From Gemmatimonadaceae bacterium (GTDB lineage: Bacteria; Gemmatimonadota; Gemmatimonadetes; Gemmatimonadales; Gemmatimonadaceae), in NCBI GenBank assembly GCA_025931335.1, contig JAICNG010000012.1, forward strand, positions 1 to 55,974: a DNA stretch of 55,974 nt. The letters are read 5' to 3'. This document shows, piece by piece, positions 17,444-29,091 of the stretch. Positions within the stretch are counted from its first letter, which is position 1. Every line of letters starts with the position of its first letter. A model generated the notes under the pieces. It was not told where the DNA came from and ran no database searches. It saw only the letters and a program-made list of their open reading frames with translations. The position numbers and the translations under genes were made by a program.

Positions 17444-18369
17444 GCGCGGTCGTCGTCGGCGTCGACGGAGGCGGCTCGCGCACCCGAATCTGGGTCGCGG
17501 ACGAGCGCGCGCAGCAGCTCGGGAGCGCCGAGGGACCGGGCAGCGCGATTCGCCCGGGCGACATCGATCGCTCGGCTGATGTCATCGCCGCCACGACTCG
17601 CGAGGCGCTGGCATCCTGCGACATGACGCACGTCACGCCCAAGGTGCTGTGCGTCGGCGTGGCCGGCGTCGGTCGCGAGCCGGAGCGTCAGGCGCTCTGG
17701 CAGGCGCTGGTCTCGCGCGATGTGGCCGACGAGGTCGTGGTGCACGCGGACGCCGCGATCGCGCTCGACGATGCGTTCGGCGACGGGGCAGGGATTATGC
17801 TGATCGCGGGCACGGGGTCGGTCGCGTTTGGACGAAGTCCAACCGGGTCGACGTCGCGCTGTGGCGGCTGGGGGCCGGTGTGTGGCGACGAGGGGAGTGG
17901 CGCATGGATCGGGCGGCGCGCGCTGTCGATCGTGACGGCGTCGTTCGACGAGCGCGAGCCCTCGACCGCCCTGGTCGGCGCGATCCTCACCGCCGCGCAG
18001 GTCAACGACGTGCACGGGCTCGTCGCCTGGGCCGGGGGGGCGACGCCGGCGGATCTCGCCGCGCTCGCCCCCGTGGTCGCGAGCGTGGCGGACGCGGGCG
18101 ACCTTCGCGCCAACTCGCTCCTGAGTATGGCGTCCGAGGAGCTGGTGCTGCACGTCCGCACCCTGGCGCGCCAGCTCTTCGGGGATGAGCGAGCGAGCAT
18201 CCCCGTCGCGTTCGCCGGTGGACTACTCTCTCCGGGTGCCGCGCTCCGCAAGCGCGTCGAGCACCGGATGAAGACGGCCGTGCCCGGCGCGCAACTCCGA
18301 TCCGAGGAAGTCGTCCCGGTGCGCGGCGCCGTGCGAGGTGCGCTGCGCTATCTCGGCGTCGGTGCCTGA
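17440..18369 (+). CDS. BadF/BadG-family ATPase, N-acetylglucosamine kinase-like
   Basis: 309 residues from the GTG at 17440. The ASKHA fold motifs are clear: phosphate-1 VVGVDGGGSRTRIWVADE at the N terminus, MLIAGTGSVAFGR as phosphate-2, GGWGPVCGDEGSGAWIG, and VAFAGGLLSPGA as the adenosine motif. Bacterial relatives next to NagB and transporters phosphorylate N-acetylglucosamine or glucosamine. Position after the symporter and NagB-LmbE supports import, phosphorylation, deacetylation and deamination as one path. Confidence 0.85.
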   Translation: MSAVVVGVDGGGSRTRIWVADERAQQLGSAEGPGSAIRPGDIDRSADVIAATTREALASCDMTHVTPKVLCVGVAGVGREPERQALWQALVSRDVADEVVVHADAAIALDDAFGDGAGIMLIAGTGSVAFGRSPTGSTSRCGGWGPVCGDEGSGAWIGRRALSIVTASFDEREPSTALVGAILTAAQVNDVHGLVAWAGGATPADLAALAPVVASVADAGDLRANSLLSMASEELVLHVRTLARQLFGDERASIPVAFAGGLLSPGAALRKRVEHRMKTAVPGAQLRSEEVVPVRGAVRGALRYLGVGA

Positions 18370-18373
18370 ACAA

Positions 18374-18508
18374 CAGGAGTCAGGAGTCAGGGGTCAGGGG
18401 TCAGGGATCAGGGGGTGTCAGGGTGAAGGTTCGAGGAAGAGGCGTAAGCCCTTCCCTTCTGAGCCCCATTCACTCACACCCCCTGACTCCTGACTCCTGA
18501 CTCCTATT
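18374..18508. repeat. Inverted period-7 repeat element R3 (CAGGRGT family), downstream of pntB
   Basis: The left arm has units CAGGAGT (x2), CAGGGGT (x2), CAGGGAT (18374-18408) and then a GGGGGTGTCAGGG tail; the right arm (18474-18505) is the inverse, ACACCCCCTGACTCC with TGACTCC repeats. The centre contains AAGGTTCGAGGAAGAGG. It fills the space between convergent genes and ends on the pntB stop codon. There is no other coding content in this gap. Confidence 0.8.
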
Positions 18509-19889
18509 ACAGCTCCTTGGCCGCCTGCACCAGCAGCTTGATCGTCGCGCGCGCGTCGCCGAACACCATCGTCGTCTGCGCCTTGTAGAAGAGCTCGTTC
18601 TCGATGCCGGCGAATCCGGGATTCATACTCCGCTTGAGCACGATGACGCTTTTCGCGCGGTCGACGTTGAGGATGGGCATTCCGTAGATCGGGCTGCCAC
18701 GATCGTTCCGCGCCGCCGGATTCACCACGTCGTTCGCACCGACGACGAGCGCAACGTCGGTACGCTCGAAGTGATCGTTGATCGCGTCCATGTCGTAGAG
18801 CTGCTCATAGGGCACGTCCGCCTCGGCCAGCAGCACGTTCATGTGTCCGGGCATGCGACCGGCGACGGGATGGATGGCGTACTTCACGTCCCCGCCCTTC
18901 TTGGTGACGATGTCGGCGAGCTCGCGCACCTCGCGCTGCGCCTGCGCCACGGCCATCCCGTAACCGGGCACGATGATCAGCGAGCGTGCGTAGGCGATTT
19001 GCGCGGCCGCATCCTCCGCACTCAACGAGCGCACGGTGAGCCCGGCCACGCTCGTCGCCGCCCCACCACCTGACGGCACGGCTCCGAACGCGCCGAACAG
19101 CACGTTCGCGAACGAGCGGTTCATGGCCTTGCTCATCAGCATCGACAGCAGAAAGCCCGACGTCCCGTCCAACGCGCCGGCAATGATCAGGACGTTGTTG
19201 TTGAGCGCGAATCCGGTGGCCGCCGAGGCCAGGCCCGCGTACGAATTGAGCAGGGACAGGACGACCGGCATGTCCGCGCCGCCGATCGGGAGCACCATGA
19301 GGACGCCGAGCGTCCCGCCGAGCGCGAGCATGGTGTAAAACACGATCGAGCTCGAGGCGTCGTAGATCAGCCATCCGAACAGCCCGATCGCGACCGCGAA
19401 CAGCGTGAGATTGAGGAAGTTCTGGAAGCGGTACGTGATCGGGCGCGTCGGTAGCAGCTCTTGCAGCTTTCCGAAGGCCATCAGGCTGCCGGTGACGGTC
19501 AGCGCTCCGAACAGAACCTCGAAGCCGAGCACGACCATCTTGCCGCGCCCGACGTCCGCGCCGTGGCGGTAGTACTCGATCACGCCGACGAGCGTCGCAG
19601 CGACCGCCCCTAACGAGTGCGATACGGCGATGCGCTGCGGCATGGCGGTCATCGGCATGTAGATCGCCATCGCCGCGCCGATGATCGCGCCGACGGCCAT
19701 CCCTCCCGCGATCCACTCGTATCGGACGATCTCCTGCTGAACGAGCGTGCCGACGACGGCGAGCAGCATACCGAGGGCAGCCTGCTGCATGCCGCGGCGC
19801 GCCTTGGCGGGCGAGCTGAGACTGCGGAGGCCGAGGATGAAGAGCAGCGAGGCGGCGAGATACGCCGCCTGCGTCACAAGCTCTCGCAT
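18507..19889 (-). CDS. pntB: NAD(P) transhydrogenase beta subunit (PntB)
   Basis: 460 residues: about eight membrane segments in the first 270 residues (domain II), then the NADP(H)-binding domain III with VPGYGMAVAQAQREV, HPVAGRMPGHMNVLLAEA and VGANDVVNPAARND. The enzyme uses the proton gradient to drive hydride transfer from NADH to NADP. Its start overlaps the PntA-II stop by one base. Domain III ends normally next to the R3 element. The NAD-binding PntA-I partner is not adjacent. Confidence 0.95.
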   Translation of the reverse strand: MRELVTQAAYLAASLLFILGLRSLSSPAKARRGMQQAALGMLLAVVGTLVQQEIVRYEWIAGGMAVGAIIGAAMAIYMPMTAMPQRIAVSHSLGAVAATLVGVIEYYRHGADVGRGKMVVLGFEVLFGALTVTGSLMAFGKLQELLPTRPITYRFQNFLNLTLFAVAIGLFGWLIYDASSSIVFYTMLALGGTLGVLMVLPIGGADMPVVLSLLNSYAGLASAATGFALNNNVLIIAGALDGTSGFLLSMLMSKAMNRSFANVLFGAFGAVPSGGGAATSVAGLTVRSLSAEDAAAQIAYARSLIIVPGYGMAVAQAQREVRELADIVTKKGGDVKYAIHPVAGRMPGHMNVLLAEADVPYEQLYDMDAINDHFERTDVALVVGANDVVNPAARNDRGSPIYGMPILNVDRAKSVIVLKRSMNPGFAGIENELFYKAQTTMVFGDARATIKLLVQAAKEL

Positions 19890-20182
19890 CAGGGCTTACG
19901 GGTCTCGCGCTTGAACATCTTGAGCATGCGGTCGGTGATCATGAACCCGCCGACGACGTTGATCGTAGCGGCCATGACCGCGATCCCGCCGAGCACGGTG
20001 CTGACCGTCCCATGGTCGGATCCAGCGGCGACGAGCGACCCCACCAGCGAGATGCCGGAGATCGCATTGGTGGCCGACATGAGCGGGGTGTGGAGCAGAG
20101 GCGGGACGCGGGAAATGACCTGGTATCCCACGACTCCGGCGAGCATGAACACGTACAGCTGGATGTACTCGGTGGCGGTCAT
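19889..20182 (-). CDS. pntAb: NAD(P) transhydrogenase subunit alpha part 2 (membrane part, PntA-II)
   Basis: 97 residues with three hydrophobic helices and the sequence RVPPLLHTPLMSATNAISGI typical of the short alpha-2 subunit of three-subunit transhydrogenases. It forms the membrane channel together with PntB. The ATG is immediately preceded by the arm of repeat R4, leaving only two bases between repeat and start codon. No Shine-Dalgarno sequence is visible, so translation may be leaderless or inefficient unless another start is used. Confidence 0.92.
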   Translation of the reverse strand: MTATEYIQLYVFMLAGVVGYQVISRVPPLLHTPLMSATNAISGISLVGSLVAAGSDHGTVSTVLGGIAVMAATINVVGGFMITDRMLKMFKRETRKP

Positions 20183-20183
20183 C

Positions 20184-20338
20184 TGGGGGTCAGGGGTCAG
20201 GAGTCAGGGATCAGGGGGTGTCAGGTTCGAGGTTCGAGGGAAGAGCTACCCAAAAAAACCTTCGCTGCTGGTCCGCCGTTCGTCTCCCTGCAACCTGCTC
20301 CCCGATCCCCCCTGAGCCCTGACTCCTGACCCCTATTT
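20184..20338. repeat. Inverted period-7 repeat element R4 (CAGGRGT family), upstream of pntAb
   Basis: The left arm (20185-20226) is GGGGGTCAGGGGTCAGGAGT-type heptads plus GAGGTTCGAGG; the right arm (about 20300-20336) is the inverse, CCCCCCTGAGCCCTGACTCC. The family is the same as R3, with the same GGTTCGAGG side motif. One end abuts the pntAb start codon; the other contains the stop codon (TAG, 20333-20335) of the symporter. Confidence 0.8.
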
Positions 20339-21715
20339 CGGCCGGTCCGCCGGCTGAGGCCAGCCCGGGCTGTCGTCGAGCACGTGAGGAATCGCCATTT
20401 CCTCGTTGGCCGGAACGCTGGCCGCGCTCCACACGCGCTCCGACTTCGCCACGAACGCCGTCGCGCTGAGATCACCACACACGTTGACGGTCGTTCGCGA
20501 CATGTCGAGGATGCGATCGACACCGAGGATGATCGCGATCCCCTCGGCGGGGATGCCGAACATCACGAGGATCGTGACCAACAACGGAATGGATCCGCCC
20601 GGCACGCCGGCGGCGCCGACCGCCGTGAGCACCGCCATCATCATCACGACGATCATCTGCCCGAGATCCAGGTTCACGCCGAACACCTGGGCCAGGAAGA
20701 TGACGGTGATCCCCTCGAACAGCGCGGTGCCGTTCATGCACATCGTGCTGCCGAGCGGCAGCACGAAGCCGGCGATCGAGGGTGGAATCCCGAGGTTGCG
20801 CTCCGCGACCGACAGCGCGGTCGGCAGCGTCGCGCTACTCGAGCTCGTACTGAACGCGGTGACGAGCGCCGCGCGAATCCGACGGAAAAACGTGAACGGG
20901 TTGATCCCGACGGCGAAGCGCAGGATCAACGACAGGTTCACGAGCACGTGGATGAGCAGCGCGCCGATCACGACCAGCACGTACGCACCAAGCGGCTTCA
21001 GCAGGTGGAAGCCGAATCGGGACGTCACCCCGAAGATGAGCGCGGTCACGCCATAGGGCGCGAGTCGCATCGCCATCTCCACGATCTTGATTACGACGTC
21101 CTGAAGCGCCTCGAGCCATGAGATCATGGGTTTCGCACGCTCGGCCGTGATCAGCGTCAGCGCCGCGCCAAAGATCAGCGAGAACGTGATGATCCCGAGC
21201 AGGTCGAGATCGACAGCCGACTTCACCGGATTCCGCGTGAACATGTTGACGATCGTGTTCACGCCGAAATCGGTGGACGCGGCCGCCTCGACGCGCGACG
21301 ACGCGTCTCCGGCGAACTCAGTGCGCAGCTGGTCTGCCGTCACACGGTCGATCTGCTCGCCCGGACGCACGACGGAAACGATGATGAGCCCGAGGGTCGC
21401 CGCCAGCGCCGTCGAGGCGAGGAAGTACGCTATTGCCTTTCCTCCAACGCGCCCCACCCGCCGGAGATCGCCGAGTCCCGCCACGCCGAGCGCGATCGAC
21501 GCGAACACCAGCGGAATCACGATCATGAACAGGAGCCGCAGGAAGATCTGCCCCACTGGGCCCGCGAGGTATTTGTTCACGAACGCGACGGCGGCGTGAT
21601 CGCCGCCCAGGATCTGGTTCGCCGCAATGCCGAGGATCGCGCCGACGACGAGTCCGAGCAGGATCTTCGTGTGCAGCTTCATCCCCTTCCCGGTGTGCGC
21701 GATCGGCTCAGCCAT
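20333..21715 (-). CDS. Dicarboxylate/amino acid:cation symporter (DAACS family)
   Basis: 460 residues with the GltP/DctA fold. The serine-rich re-entrant loop reads STSSSSATLPTALSVAER. The second loop block is VLPLGSTMCMNGTALFEG, and the substrate-site helix carries RTTVNVCGDLSATAFVAK. Asp and Asn/Thr residues for Na+ and substrate coordination are in place. The residue after the RTTVN block suggests a dicarboxylate or acidic amino acid, not resolved further. Its start overlaps the APC permease stop by 8 nt. The C-terminal end and stop codon touch repeat R4. Confidence 0.92.
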   Translation of the reverse strand: MAEPIAHTGKGMKLHTKILLGLVVGAILGIAANQILGGDHAAVAFVNKYLAGPVGQIFLRLLFMIVIPLVFASIALGVAGLGDLRRVGRVGGKAIAYFLASTALAATLGLIIVSVVRPGEQIDRVTADQLRTEFAGDASSRVEAAASTDFGVNTIVNMFTRNPVKSAVDLDLLGIITFSLIFGAALTLITAERAKPMISWLEALQDVVIKIVEMAMRLAPYGVTALIFGVTSRFGFHLLKPLGAYVLVVIGALLIHVLVNLSLILRFAVGINPFTFFRRIRAALVTAFSTSSSSATLPTALSVAERNLGIPPSIAGFVLPLGSTMCMNGTALFEGITVIFLAQVFGVNLDLGQMIVVMMMAVLTAVGAAGVPGGSIPLLVTILVMFGIPAEGIAIILGVDRILDMSRTTVNVCGDLSATAFVAKSERVWSAASVPANEEMAIPHVLDDSPGWPQPADRPK

Positions 21716-23227
21716 CGGTGCGCTCGGTGGACGGTGCGGCGCCCCGGCGCCGCAGCAGCGAGTGACGGAATCCGTAGGCGAAGTACAGAAGGACGCCCAC
21801 GGCCATCCAGATCCCGAACCGCTCCCACGCGCGGACCGGAAGTCCCTTCATGATGTAAATGCACGCCGCGGCGCCCACCGGCGCCACGATCCACAGGCCC
21901 GGCACGCGAAATGGCCGCGGGCGGTCGGGCTCCTTGAAGCGAAGCACGAGCACCCCGATGCACACGATGGCGAACGCGAACAGCGTCCCAATGTTCGTGA
22001 GGTCGTAGATCTCGTTCTCGTCGAGCACGAGGCTTCCAGTCGCGACGACGAGGCCCGTGATGACGGTCGTGATATGCGGCGTGCGGTACTTCGGATGGAT
22101 CTTCGACGCGAACTTCGGCAGCAGACCGTCGCGCGCCATAGCGAAGAAGATGCGCGGTTGCCCGTACTGGAAGACGAGAAGCACGGCCGTCAGGGAGACG
22201 ACGGCACCGAACGCGACGAACCAGCTCGCGATCGGAAGCCCCGCCACCTCGAGGGCCCGCGCCAGCGGGTCAGCGGCTCGCAGCTGCTGATACGGCACGA
22301 GCCCGGTCGCCACGACCCCGACAATAACATAGATGAGCGTGCAGATCGCGAGGCCGCCGAGAATCCCCCGCGGCATGTTGCGCTGCGGGTTCTTCGTCTC
22401 CTCGGCGGCGGTCGAGATGGCGTCGAAGCCGATGTAGGCGAAGAAGACGATCGCCGCTCCCTGATGGATGCCTCTCCATCCATTGGGCGCGAATGGCGTG
22501 TAGTTGGCGGTATCGATGTTCATCGCGCCGACCGCGATGAAGAGCCCCAGGACGAGGAGCTTGATCACCACCATGATGTTGTTCGCGCGAATGCTCTCCT
22601 TCACGCCGATGTAGAGGAGCCACGTGATCAGCATGACGATGACGAACGCGGGAACGTTCAACAGCACCGGAATCCCGAAGATGCGCGGCGCCGTCTCCAG
22701 CAGGCCGTGCACGGCGGGGTCGGAGCTGAGGAGCGCGGTGCGATATCCGTGCGTCAGCCAGTCGGGGAAGCTCACACCGAATGCGCTGATGAACGAGCTG
22801 AAGTAGCCGCTCCACGCGATGGCGACGGCGATGTTGCCGACCGCGTACTCGAGGATGAGATCCCACCCGATGATCCAGGCGATGATCTCCCCGAGTGTCG
22901 CGTACGAGTAGGCGTAGGCGCTGCCGGCCTGCGGGATCATCGAGGCGAGCTCGGCGTAGCACAGTGCCGCCAGCGCGCAGACCGCGCCGAGCAGGAGGAA
23001 CGAAATGACGAGGGCCGGCCCTGCCCCGTAGCGAACCACCTCTCCCGACGGAAGCACCTCGCCCGCCGCGGCCGTGCCGATCGACGAGAAAATGCCCGCG
23101 CCGATCACGGCGCCGATCGCGAGCATGACGAGATCGCCCGCGCCGAGCGCACGCTTGAGCGTGTTGGTCCCTTCGCCTTCCGGGACCAGCTCGGCGATAG
23201 GCTTCCGCCAGAAGAGCGAGCGAGCGC

Positions 23228-23231
<4 letters not shown>
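21708..23231 (-). CDS. APC-superfamily amino acid permease (cationic amino acid transporter-like)
   Basis: 507 residues from the GTG at 23229-23231, which overlaps the pyrophosphatase stop (GTGA); the reading continuing further upstream is out-of-frame shadow of the pyrophosphatase. The first helix carries the APC motif LVMLAIGAVIGAGIFSSIG, followed by SFLLLGAVCALAALCYAELA and FFAYIGFDAISTAAEETKNP, conserved in CAT-type bacterial permeases. It has 12-14 hydrophobic segments. Substrate is probably a neutral or basic amino acid. Translational coupling places it directly after the pyrophosphatase. Confidence 0.9.
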
Positions 23232-25765
<2,534 letters not shown>

Positions 25766-25793
25766 CGGGGAGAATCTCCTGGGGAGTGGCGAG

Positions 25794-27305
25794 CTACGCT
25801 GGCGCGCGGTCGAGCCTGCGCCAGAGGAAATACACGGGGACGCCAATGAGCACGATGACGAGGCCACCCACCGCCTCCGTTCGCGTCCGTTCGGCGATGA
25901 GCAGGATCAGCGCGACCGACGCTGCCAGCAGGATGTAGAGCGCCGGCAGCAGCGGATAGCCGATCGCGCGATACGGACGCTCGATGTCCGGTCGCGTACG
26001 CCGAAGAATGAACAAGCCGATCGTCGTGAGCACGTAGAACACGAGCGCGGCAAAGATAACGTAGTTGAGGAGCTGGCTGTACGTTCCGGTGAGACACAGC
26101 AGCGTCGTCCACACGGCCTGCACGATGAGCGCGGTCGATGGCACGTGGTGCGCGCTCAGCGCGCCCGCGCGGCGGAAGAACACGCCGTCGCGCGCCATCG
26201 CCCAGTAGACGCGGGCACCGGCGAGGATCAACCCGTTGTTGCACCCGAACGTCGAGATCAGAATCGCCACCGCCATGATCACCACGCCGGCCGGGCCGAA
26301 GATCACTTCCGCGGCGGCGGTGCCGACGCGGTCCTGGGTGGCGAACTGAATCCCGCGCTCGAGCACGCCGGCGCCGTTCGCGTCGCCCTGCAACGGCAGC
26401 ACGCTCAGATAAGCGAAGTTCGCGAGGATGTAGAGGATGGTCACCAGTCCGGTGCCCATCGCGAGCGCGCGCGGCAGGTTGCGCTTCGCCTCCTTCACCT
26501 CGGCCGCCGCAAACGTGACGTTGTTCCACGCATCGCTCGAAAACAGCGAGCCGACGAGCGCCGTCCCGAAGGCGATGACGAACAGGCCGGTGAGATCGAC
26601 GTCACCCACGAACCGCCCGGACCCGAAGTTGGCGGCGATGGCGGTCGCGTTCCGGCCAATCGTCAGGCCCAGCAGGATGAGCAGCGCGAGCGCCCCCGTC
26701 TTCACGATGGTGAGCGTCGTCTGGATGATCTTGCCCTCGCGCACGCCGCGAAGATTGATCCACGTGAGCACCCACACCGAGATGAGGGCGATCAAGCGCT
26801 GCGGAGTGAGGCCGAGCTGAATGGCCTGGGTGGATGCGTCGCGGCATCCCAGCCACGACACGCAGATGTCCGCCTGCGGAAACCAGCCGAAGCGATCGGG
26901 CGTGATCGCCGGCCAGAGCACCCCGAGGAAGCGGCCGAAGGCGACGGCGACGGCGGCGATGGTCCCGGTCTGGATGACAATGAAAAGGGTCCATCCATAG
27001 AGAAATCCCATGAGTGGACCCATCGCTTCGCGCAGAAAGACGTACTGCCCGCCCGCTCGAGGATACATCGCCGCGAGCTCCCCGTAGGCGAGGGCCCCGA
27101 GCAGGGTGATGACGCCCGTCATCACCCACACCATGATCAGCCAGAAGGGCGACCCGACACTCCGCGCGATGTCGGCCGAGACGATGAAGATGCCGGAGCC
27201 GATCATCGAGCCTGCCACGAGCATCGTGGCATCGGTGAGCGTCATCGCCTTGACGAATCCTGCCTGCGACTCTGTCACGCGGTCGGCGCTGGCCACGCTG
27301 GTCAT
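25794..27305 (-). CDS. APC-superfamily amino acid permease (LAT-like)
   Basis: 503 residues with the start helix TMLVAGSMIGSGIFIVSADI, AYGELAAMYPRAGGQYVFLREA and FGTALVGSLFSSDAWNNVTFAA, typical of the L-type (LAT) branch of bacterial APC permeases. It has 12 hydrophobic segments and a Pro/Arg-rich tail. It lies 28 nt upstream of the pyrophosphatase. It probably exchanges or imports neutral amino acids; the substrate is not determined. Confidence 0.9.
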   Translation of the reverse strand: MTSVASADRVTESQAGFVKAMTLTDATMLVAGSMIGSGIFIVSADIARSVGSPFWLIMVWVMTGVITLLGALAYGELAAMYPRAGGQYVFLREAMGPLMGFLYGWTLFIVIQTGTIAAVAVAFGRFLGVLWPAITPDRFGWFPQADICVSWLGCRDASTQAIQLGLTPQRLIALISVWVLTWINLRGVREGKIIQTTLTIVKTGALALLILLGLTIGRNATAIAANFGSGRFVGDVDLTGLFVIAFGTALVGSLFSSDAWNNVTFAAAEVKEAKRNLPRALAMGTGLVTILYILANFAYLSVLPLQGDANGAGVLERGIQFATQDRVGTAAAEVIFGPAGVVIMAVAILISTFGCNNGLILAGARVYWAMARDGVFFRRAGALSAHHVPSTALIVQAVWTTLLCLTGTYSQLLNYVIFAALVFYVLTTIGLFILRRTRPDIERPYRAIGYPLLPALYILLAASVALILLIAERTRTEAVGGLVIVLIGVPVYFLWRRLDRAPA

Positions 27306-27359
27306 GAGCTCCTCGGTCCAATGAGCAAAGCGCCGCGGCGCGGAGGGTTAGGCCGGGCG

Positions 27360-27374
27360 GTCGGCAAAGCCGAC
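27360..27374 (-). promoter_or_regulatory. Small hairpin in the 5' leader of the LAT-like permease gene
   Basis: GTCGGC (27360-27365) and GCCGAC (27369-27374) pair around AAA, about 55 nt upstream of the permease ATG. A TATAAAT-like -10 box on the minus strand lies just upstream (about 27394-27400). Between this and the repeat element I see no coding sequence. Confidence 0.3.
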
Positions 27375-27473
27375 AGAAGGTAATGTCGACCGATTTATAT
27401 GGCTAGTGAGGAGCTATGAGAAAACGCGCGGGCGGTGGGGGGCACGGATCTGCGGGCGTGCTTTGATTCGCCG

Positions 27474-27671
27474 GGCCACGGACAGCTGAAGTGCCAAATC
27501 ACCCGAATAACAACACGAATTACGCGAATTGCGCCGTGCGCTTTTCGAGCTCGGCCTCCAGGACACGGACGTGTCGTTGTGCTTGCGCGCCGGAGATTGC
27601 GCCGCGCCGGGAGCAATTCGCGCAATTCGTGTGGTTATTCGGGGCAGTTCGCCGTTCGGCTGTCCGTGGCC
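27474..27671. repeat. Nested inverted repeat element R5 (CGAATTAC/CGAATTGC family)
   Basis: The outer arms are GGCCACGGACAGCTGAA (27474-27490) and its near-exact inverse (27655-27671, 16 of 17). Inner arms of about 32 nt (27500-27533 and 27613-27644) are built from CGAATAACAACACGAATTAC-type units of about eight bases and are nearly perfect inverses. About 80 nt of unique centre remains. It occupies the 405-bp gap between the permease and the TonB-like gene and contains no gene I can support. Confidence 0.8.
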
Positions 27672-27711
27672 GCTTGGGCACCGCAACCAGGCGTCAGGCA
27701 CTCCCCGCGGA

Positions 27712-28551
27712 TCAGAGCTGGAACGTGATGGGAAACGTCGCGGGAATGGGCTGACCGTCGGGGCCGACGGCGGGACGAAAGCGCGCCTCACGCAGCCGCT
27801 CGCGGAATCTGCGATCGTAGCCGCGGTCGCCGGTGCTCGCGAAATCGAGGCTCACGATGTCGCCTCGCTCGTTCACGGTGAACGTCACGGCGACGGAGCG
27901 ACCGCGCACTTTTCCCGGACGCGGCTCGGGAGGAAGGGGAAGAAAATCGGGCGTGGGGAGGTAGTCGCGTCCCTCACCGCCGCCCGTGCCGGGCCCGTTT
28001 GCCGACCCGGTGCCTGTTCCAACACCCGATCCCACGCCGCCGCCGGTGCCCGGTCCGGTGCCACTCGTCCCGTCATTCCCGGTCCCGCCGCCCGTACCCG
28101 GCAGCGGCGCAGCCGCCGGCGCCGTTTCCTCGACGGCCGCCTCGGCTGCGGGCGGGTCGGGCTGAGGTGGTGGCGGCTCCACCTTCGGCACGGGGATCGG
28201 CTCGGTCGCTTCCTTTGCCGCCGGATCGGGCGGCGGGGGCGCGGGGGCGATTTGCATGTACCGCAACCTCTCCGGGGTAATCGGCTCGCGTCGCCAGCCG
28301 CCGAATCCGCCAGTTCCCCCGCCACCGCCACCAGCGGGGCCCAGACCCCCACCCGGGAACAGCTCAGGCGCCATCGCGCCGGCGACGAACGGCGTGATGA
28401 GGAGCAGAATGAGCAACACGTGCACGGCCACCGAGAAGGGCGCTCCCCAGCGTCCGTCTCGACGCAGCGGCATGCCGACGGGCGGCCGGTATGGCCGGCG
28501 ATACTCGTCGTCGCCTCTGGGATCGTGTTCGTGGTCCTGCGGCTCGGTCAT
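27712..28551 (-). CDS. TonB-like energy transduction protein with Gly/Thr-rich spacer (279 aa)
   Basis: The order is a charged cytoplasmic N terminus, one membrane helix (VAVHVLLILLLITPFVAGAM), a Pro-rich stretch (PAPPPPDPAAKEATEPIPVP), then a long Gly/Thr low-complexity spacer. A C-terminal TonB-like domain (SVAVTFTVNERGDIVSLDFA ... RFRERLREARFRPA) ends at ITFQL. It would couple the ExbBD motor to outer-membrane receptors or act in envelope stability. It is separated from the exbB-exbD operon by a terminator, so it probably has its own promoter. Element R5 starts about 40 bp past its stop. Confidence 0.85.
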   Translation of the reverse strand: MTEPQDHEHDPRGDDEYRRPYRPPVGMPLRRDGRWGAPFSVAVHVLLILLLITPFVAGAMAPELFPGGGLGPAGGGGGGTGGFGGWRREPITPERLRYMQIAPAPPPPDPAAKEATEPIPVPKVEPPPPQPDPPAAEAAVEETAPAAAPLPGTGGGTGNDGTSGTGPGTGGGVGSGVGTGTGSANGPGTGGGEGRDYLPTPDFLPLPPEPRPGKVRGRSVAVTFTVNERGDIVSLDFASTGDRGYDRRFRERLREARFRPAVGPDGQPIPATFPITFQL

Positions 28552-28580
28552 CCCGGCTCCCGTTCGTTACGGCACTCCCC

Positions 28581-28620
28581 AAAAATAATACGGCGGACGA
28601 GCCCGTTGGGTTCGTCCGCC
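28581..28620 (-). terminator. Rho-independent terminator after the exbD gene
   Basis: On the minus strand GGCGGACGA and TCGTCCGCC (28620-28612 and 28600-28592) pair with further complementarity (ACCC/GGGC) inside. They are followed by GTATTATTTTT, a clear U-rich tail. It ends the TonB-ExbB-ExbD-ExbD transcript before the second TonB-like gene. Confidence 0.82.
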
Positions 28621-28651
28621 GCTGCCGCCGCGAGGCTGGCCCCCGAATGAG

Positions 28652-29071
28652 CTACTTGCCGGCGTCCTTCGGAGGCACCCCAATCACCTTCACTCCGGCC
28701 CCACGCGCGACGTCCATCGCCCAGATCACGTCCTGATACTTGTTGGTGCCGTCGGCCTTCACGAAGAGGACCTTCGAGGGCCGCGGATCGTAAATCTCCT
28801 TCATCCGCGACGCGAGACGGTCCTTCGAGACGGCCTCCTTGTTGATCGACATCACCATGTTCGGGCCGATCTCGAGCACGATCTGATCGACGTTCGCCGG
28901 TGGCGGGCCCTGCTGTGGCGTTGGATCCGGCAGCTGCAGATCGATCGCCTTCCGCATCATTGGCTGAATGATCATGAAGATGATCAACAGCACCAGGAGG
29001 ATGTCGATCATCGGGATCACGTTCGGCTCGTGCGACAACCCGCCCGCCTCGTTTCCAACCGAGAATGCCAT
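28652..29071 (-). CDS. exbD: Biopolymer transport protein ExbD (second copy)
   Basis: 139 residues: a short cytoplasmic N terminus, one membrane helix (MIDILLVLLIIFMIIQPMM) containing the motif Asp, and a periplasmic domain with ALFVKADGTNKY-type block and ending in a VKVIGVPP strand. It works with ExbB to use the proton gradient. It follows the other ExbD by 20 nt; the two share the topology but differ in the periplasmic part, suggesting a heterodimer or two partner systems. Confidence 0.9.
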   Translation of the reverse strand: MAFSVGNEAGGLSHEPNVIPMIDILLVLLIIFMIIQPMMRKAIDLQLPDPTPQQGPPPANVDQIVLEIGPNMVMSINKEAVSKDRLASRMKEIYDPRPSKVLFVKADGTNKYQDVIWAMDVARGAGVKVIGVPPKDAGK

Positions 29072-29091
29072 AGGAATGTCCTCGACGGGGG

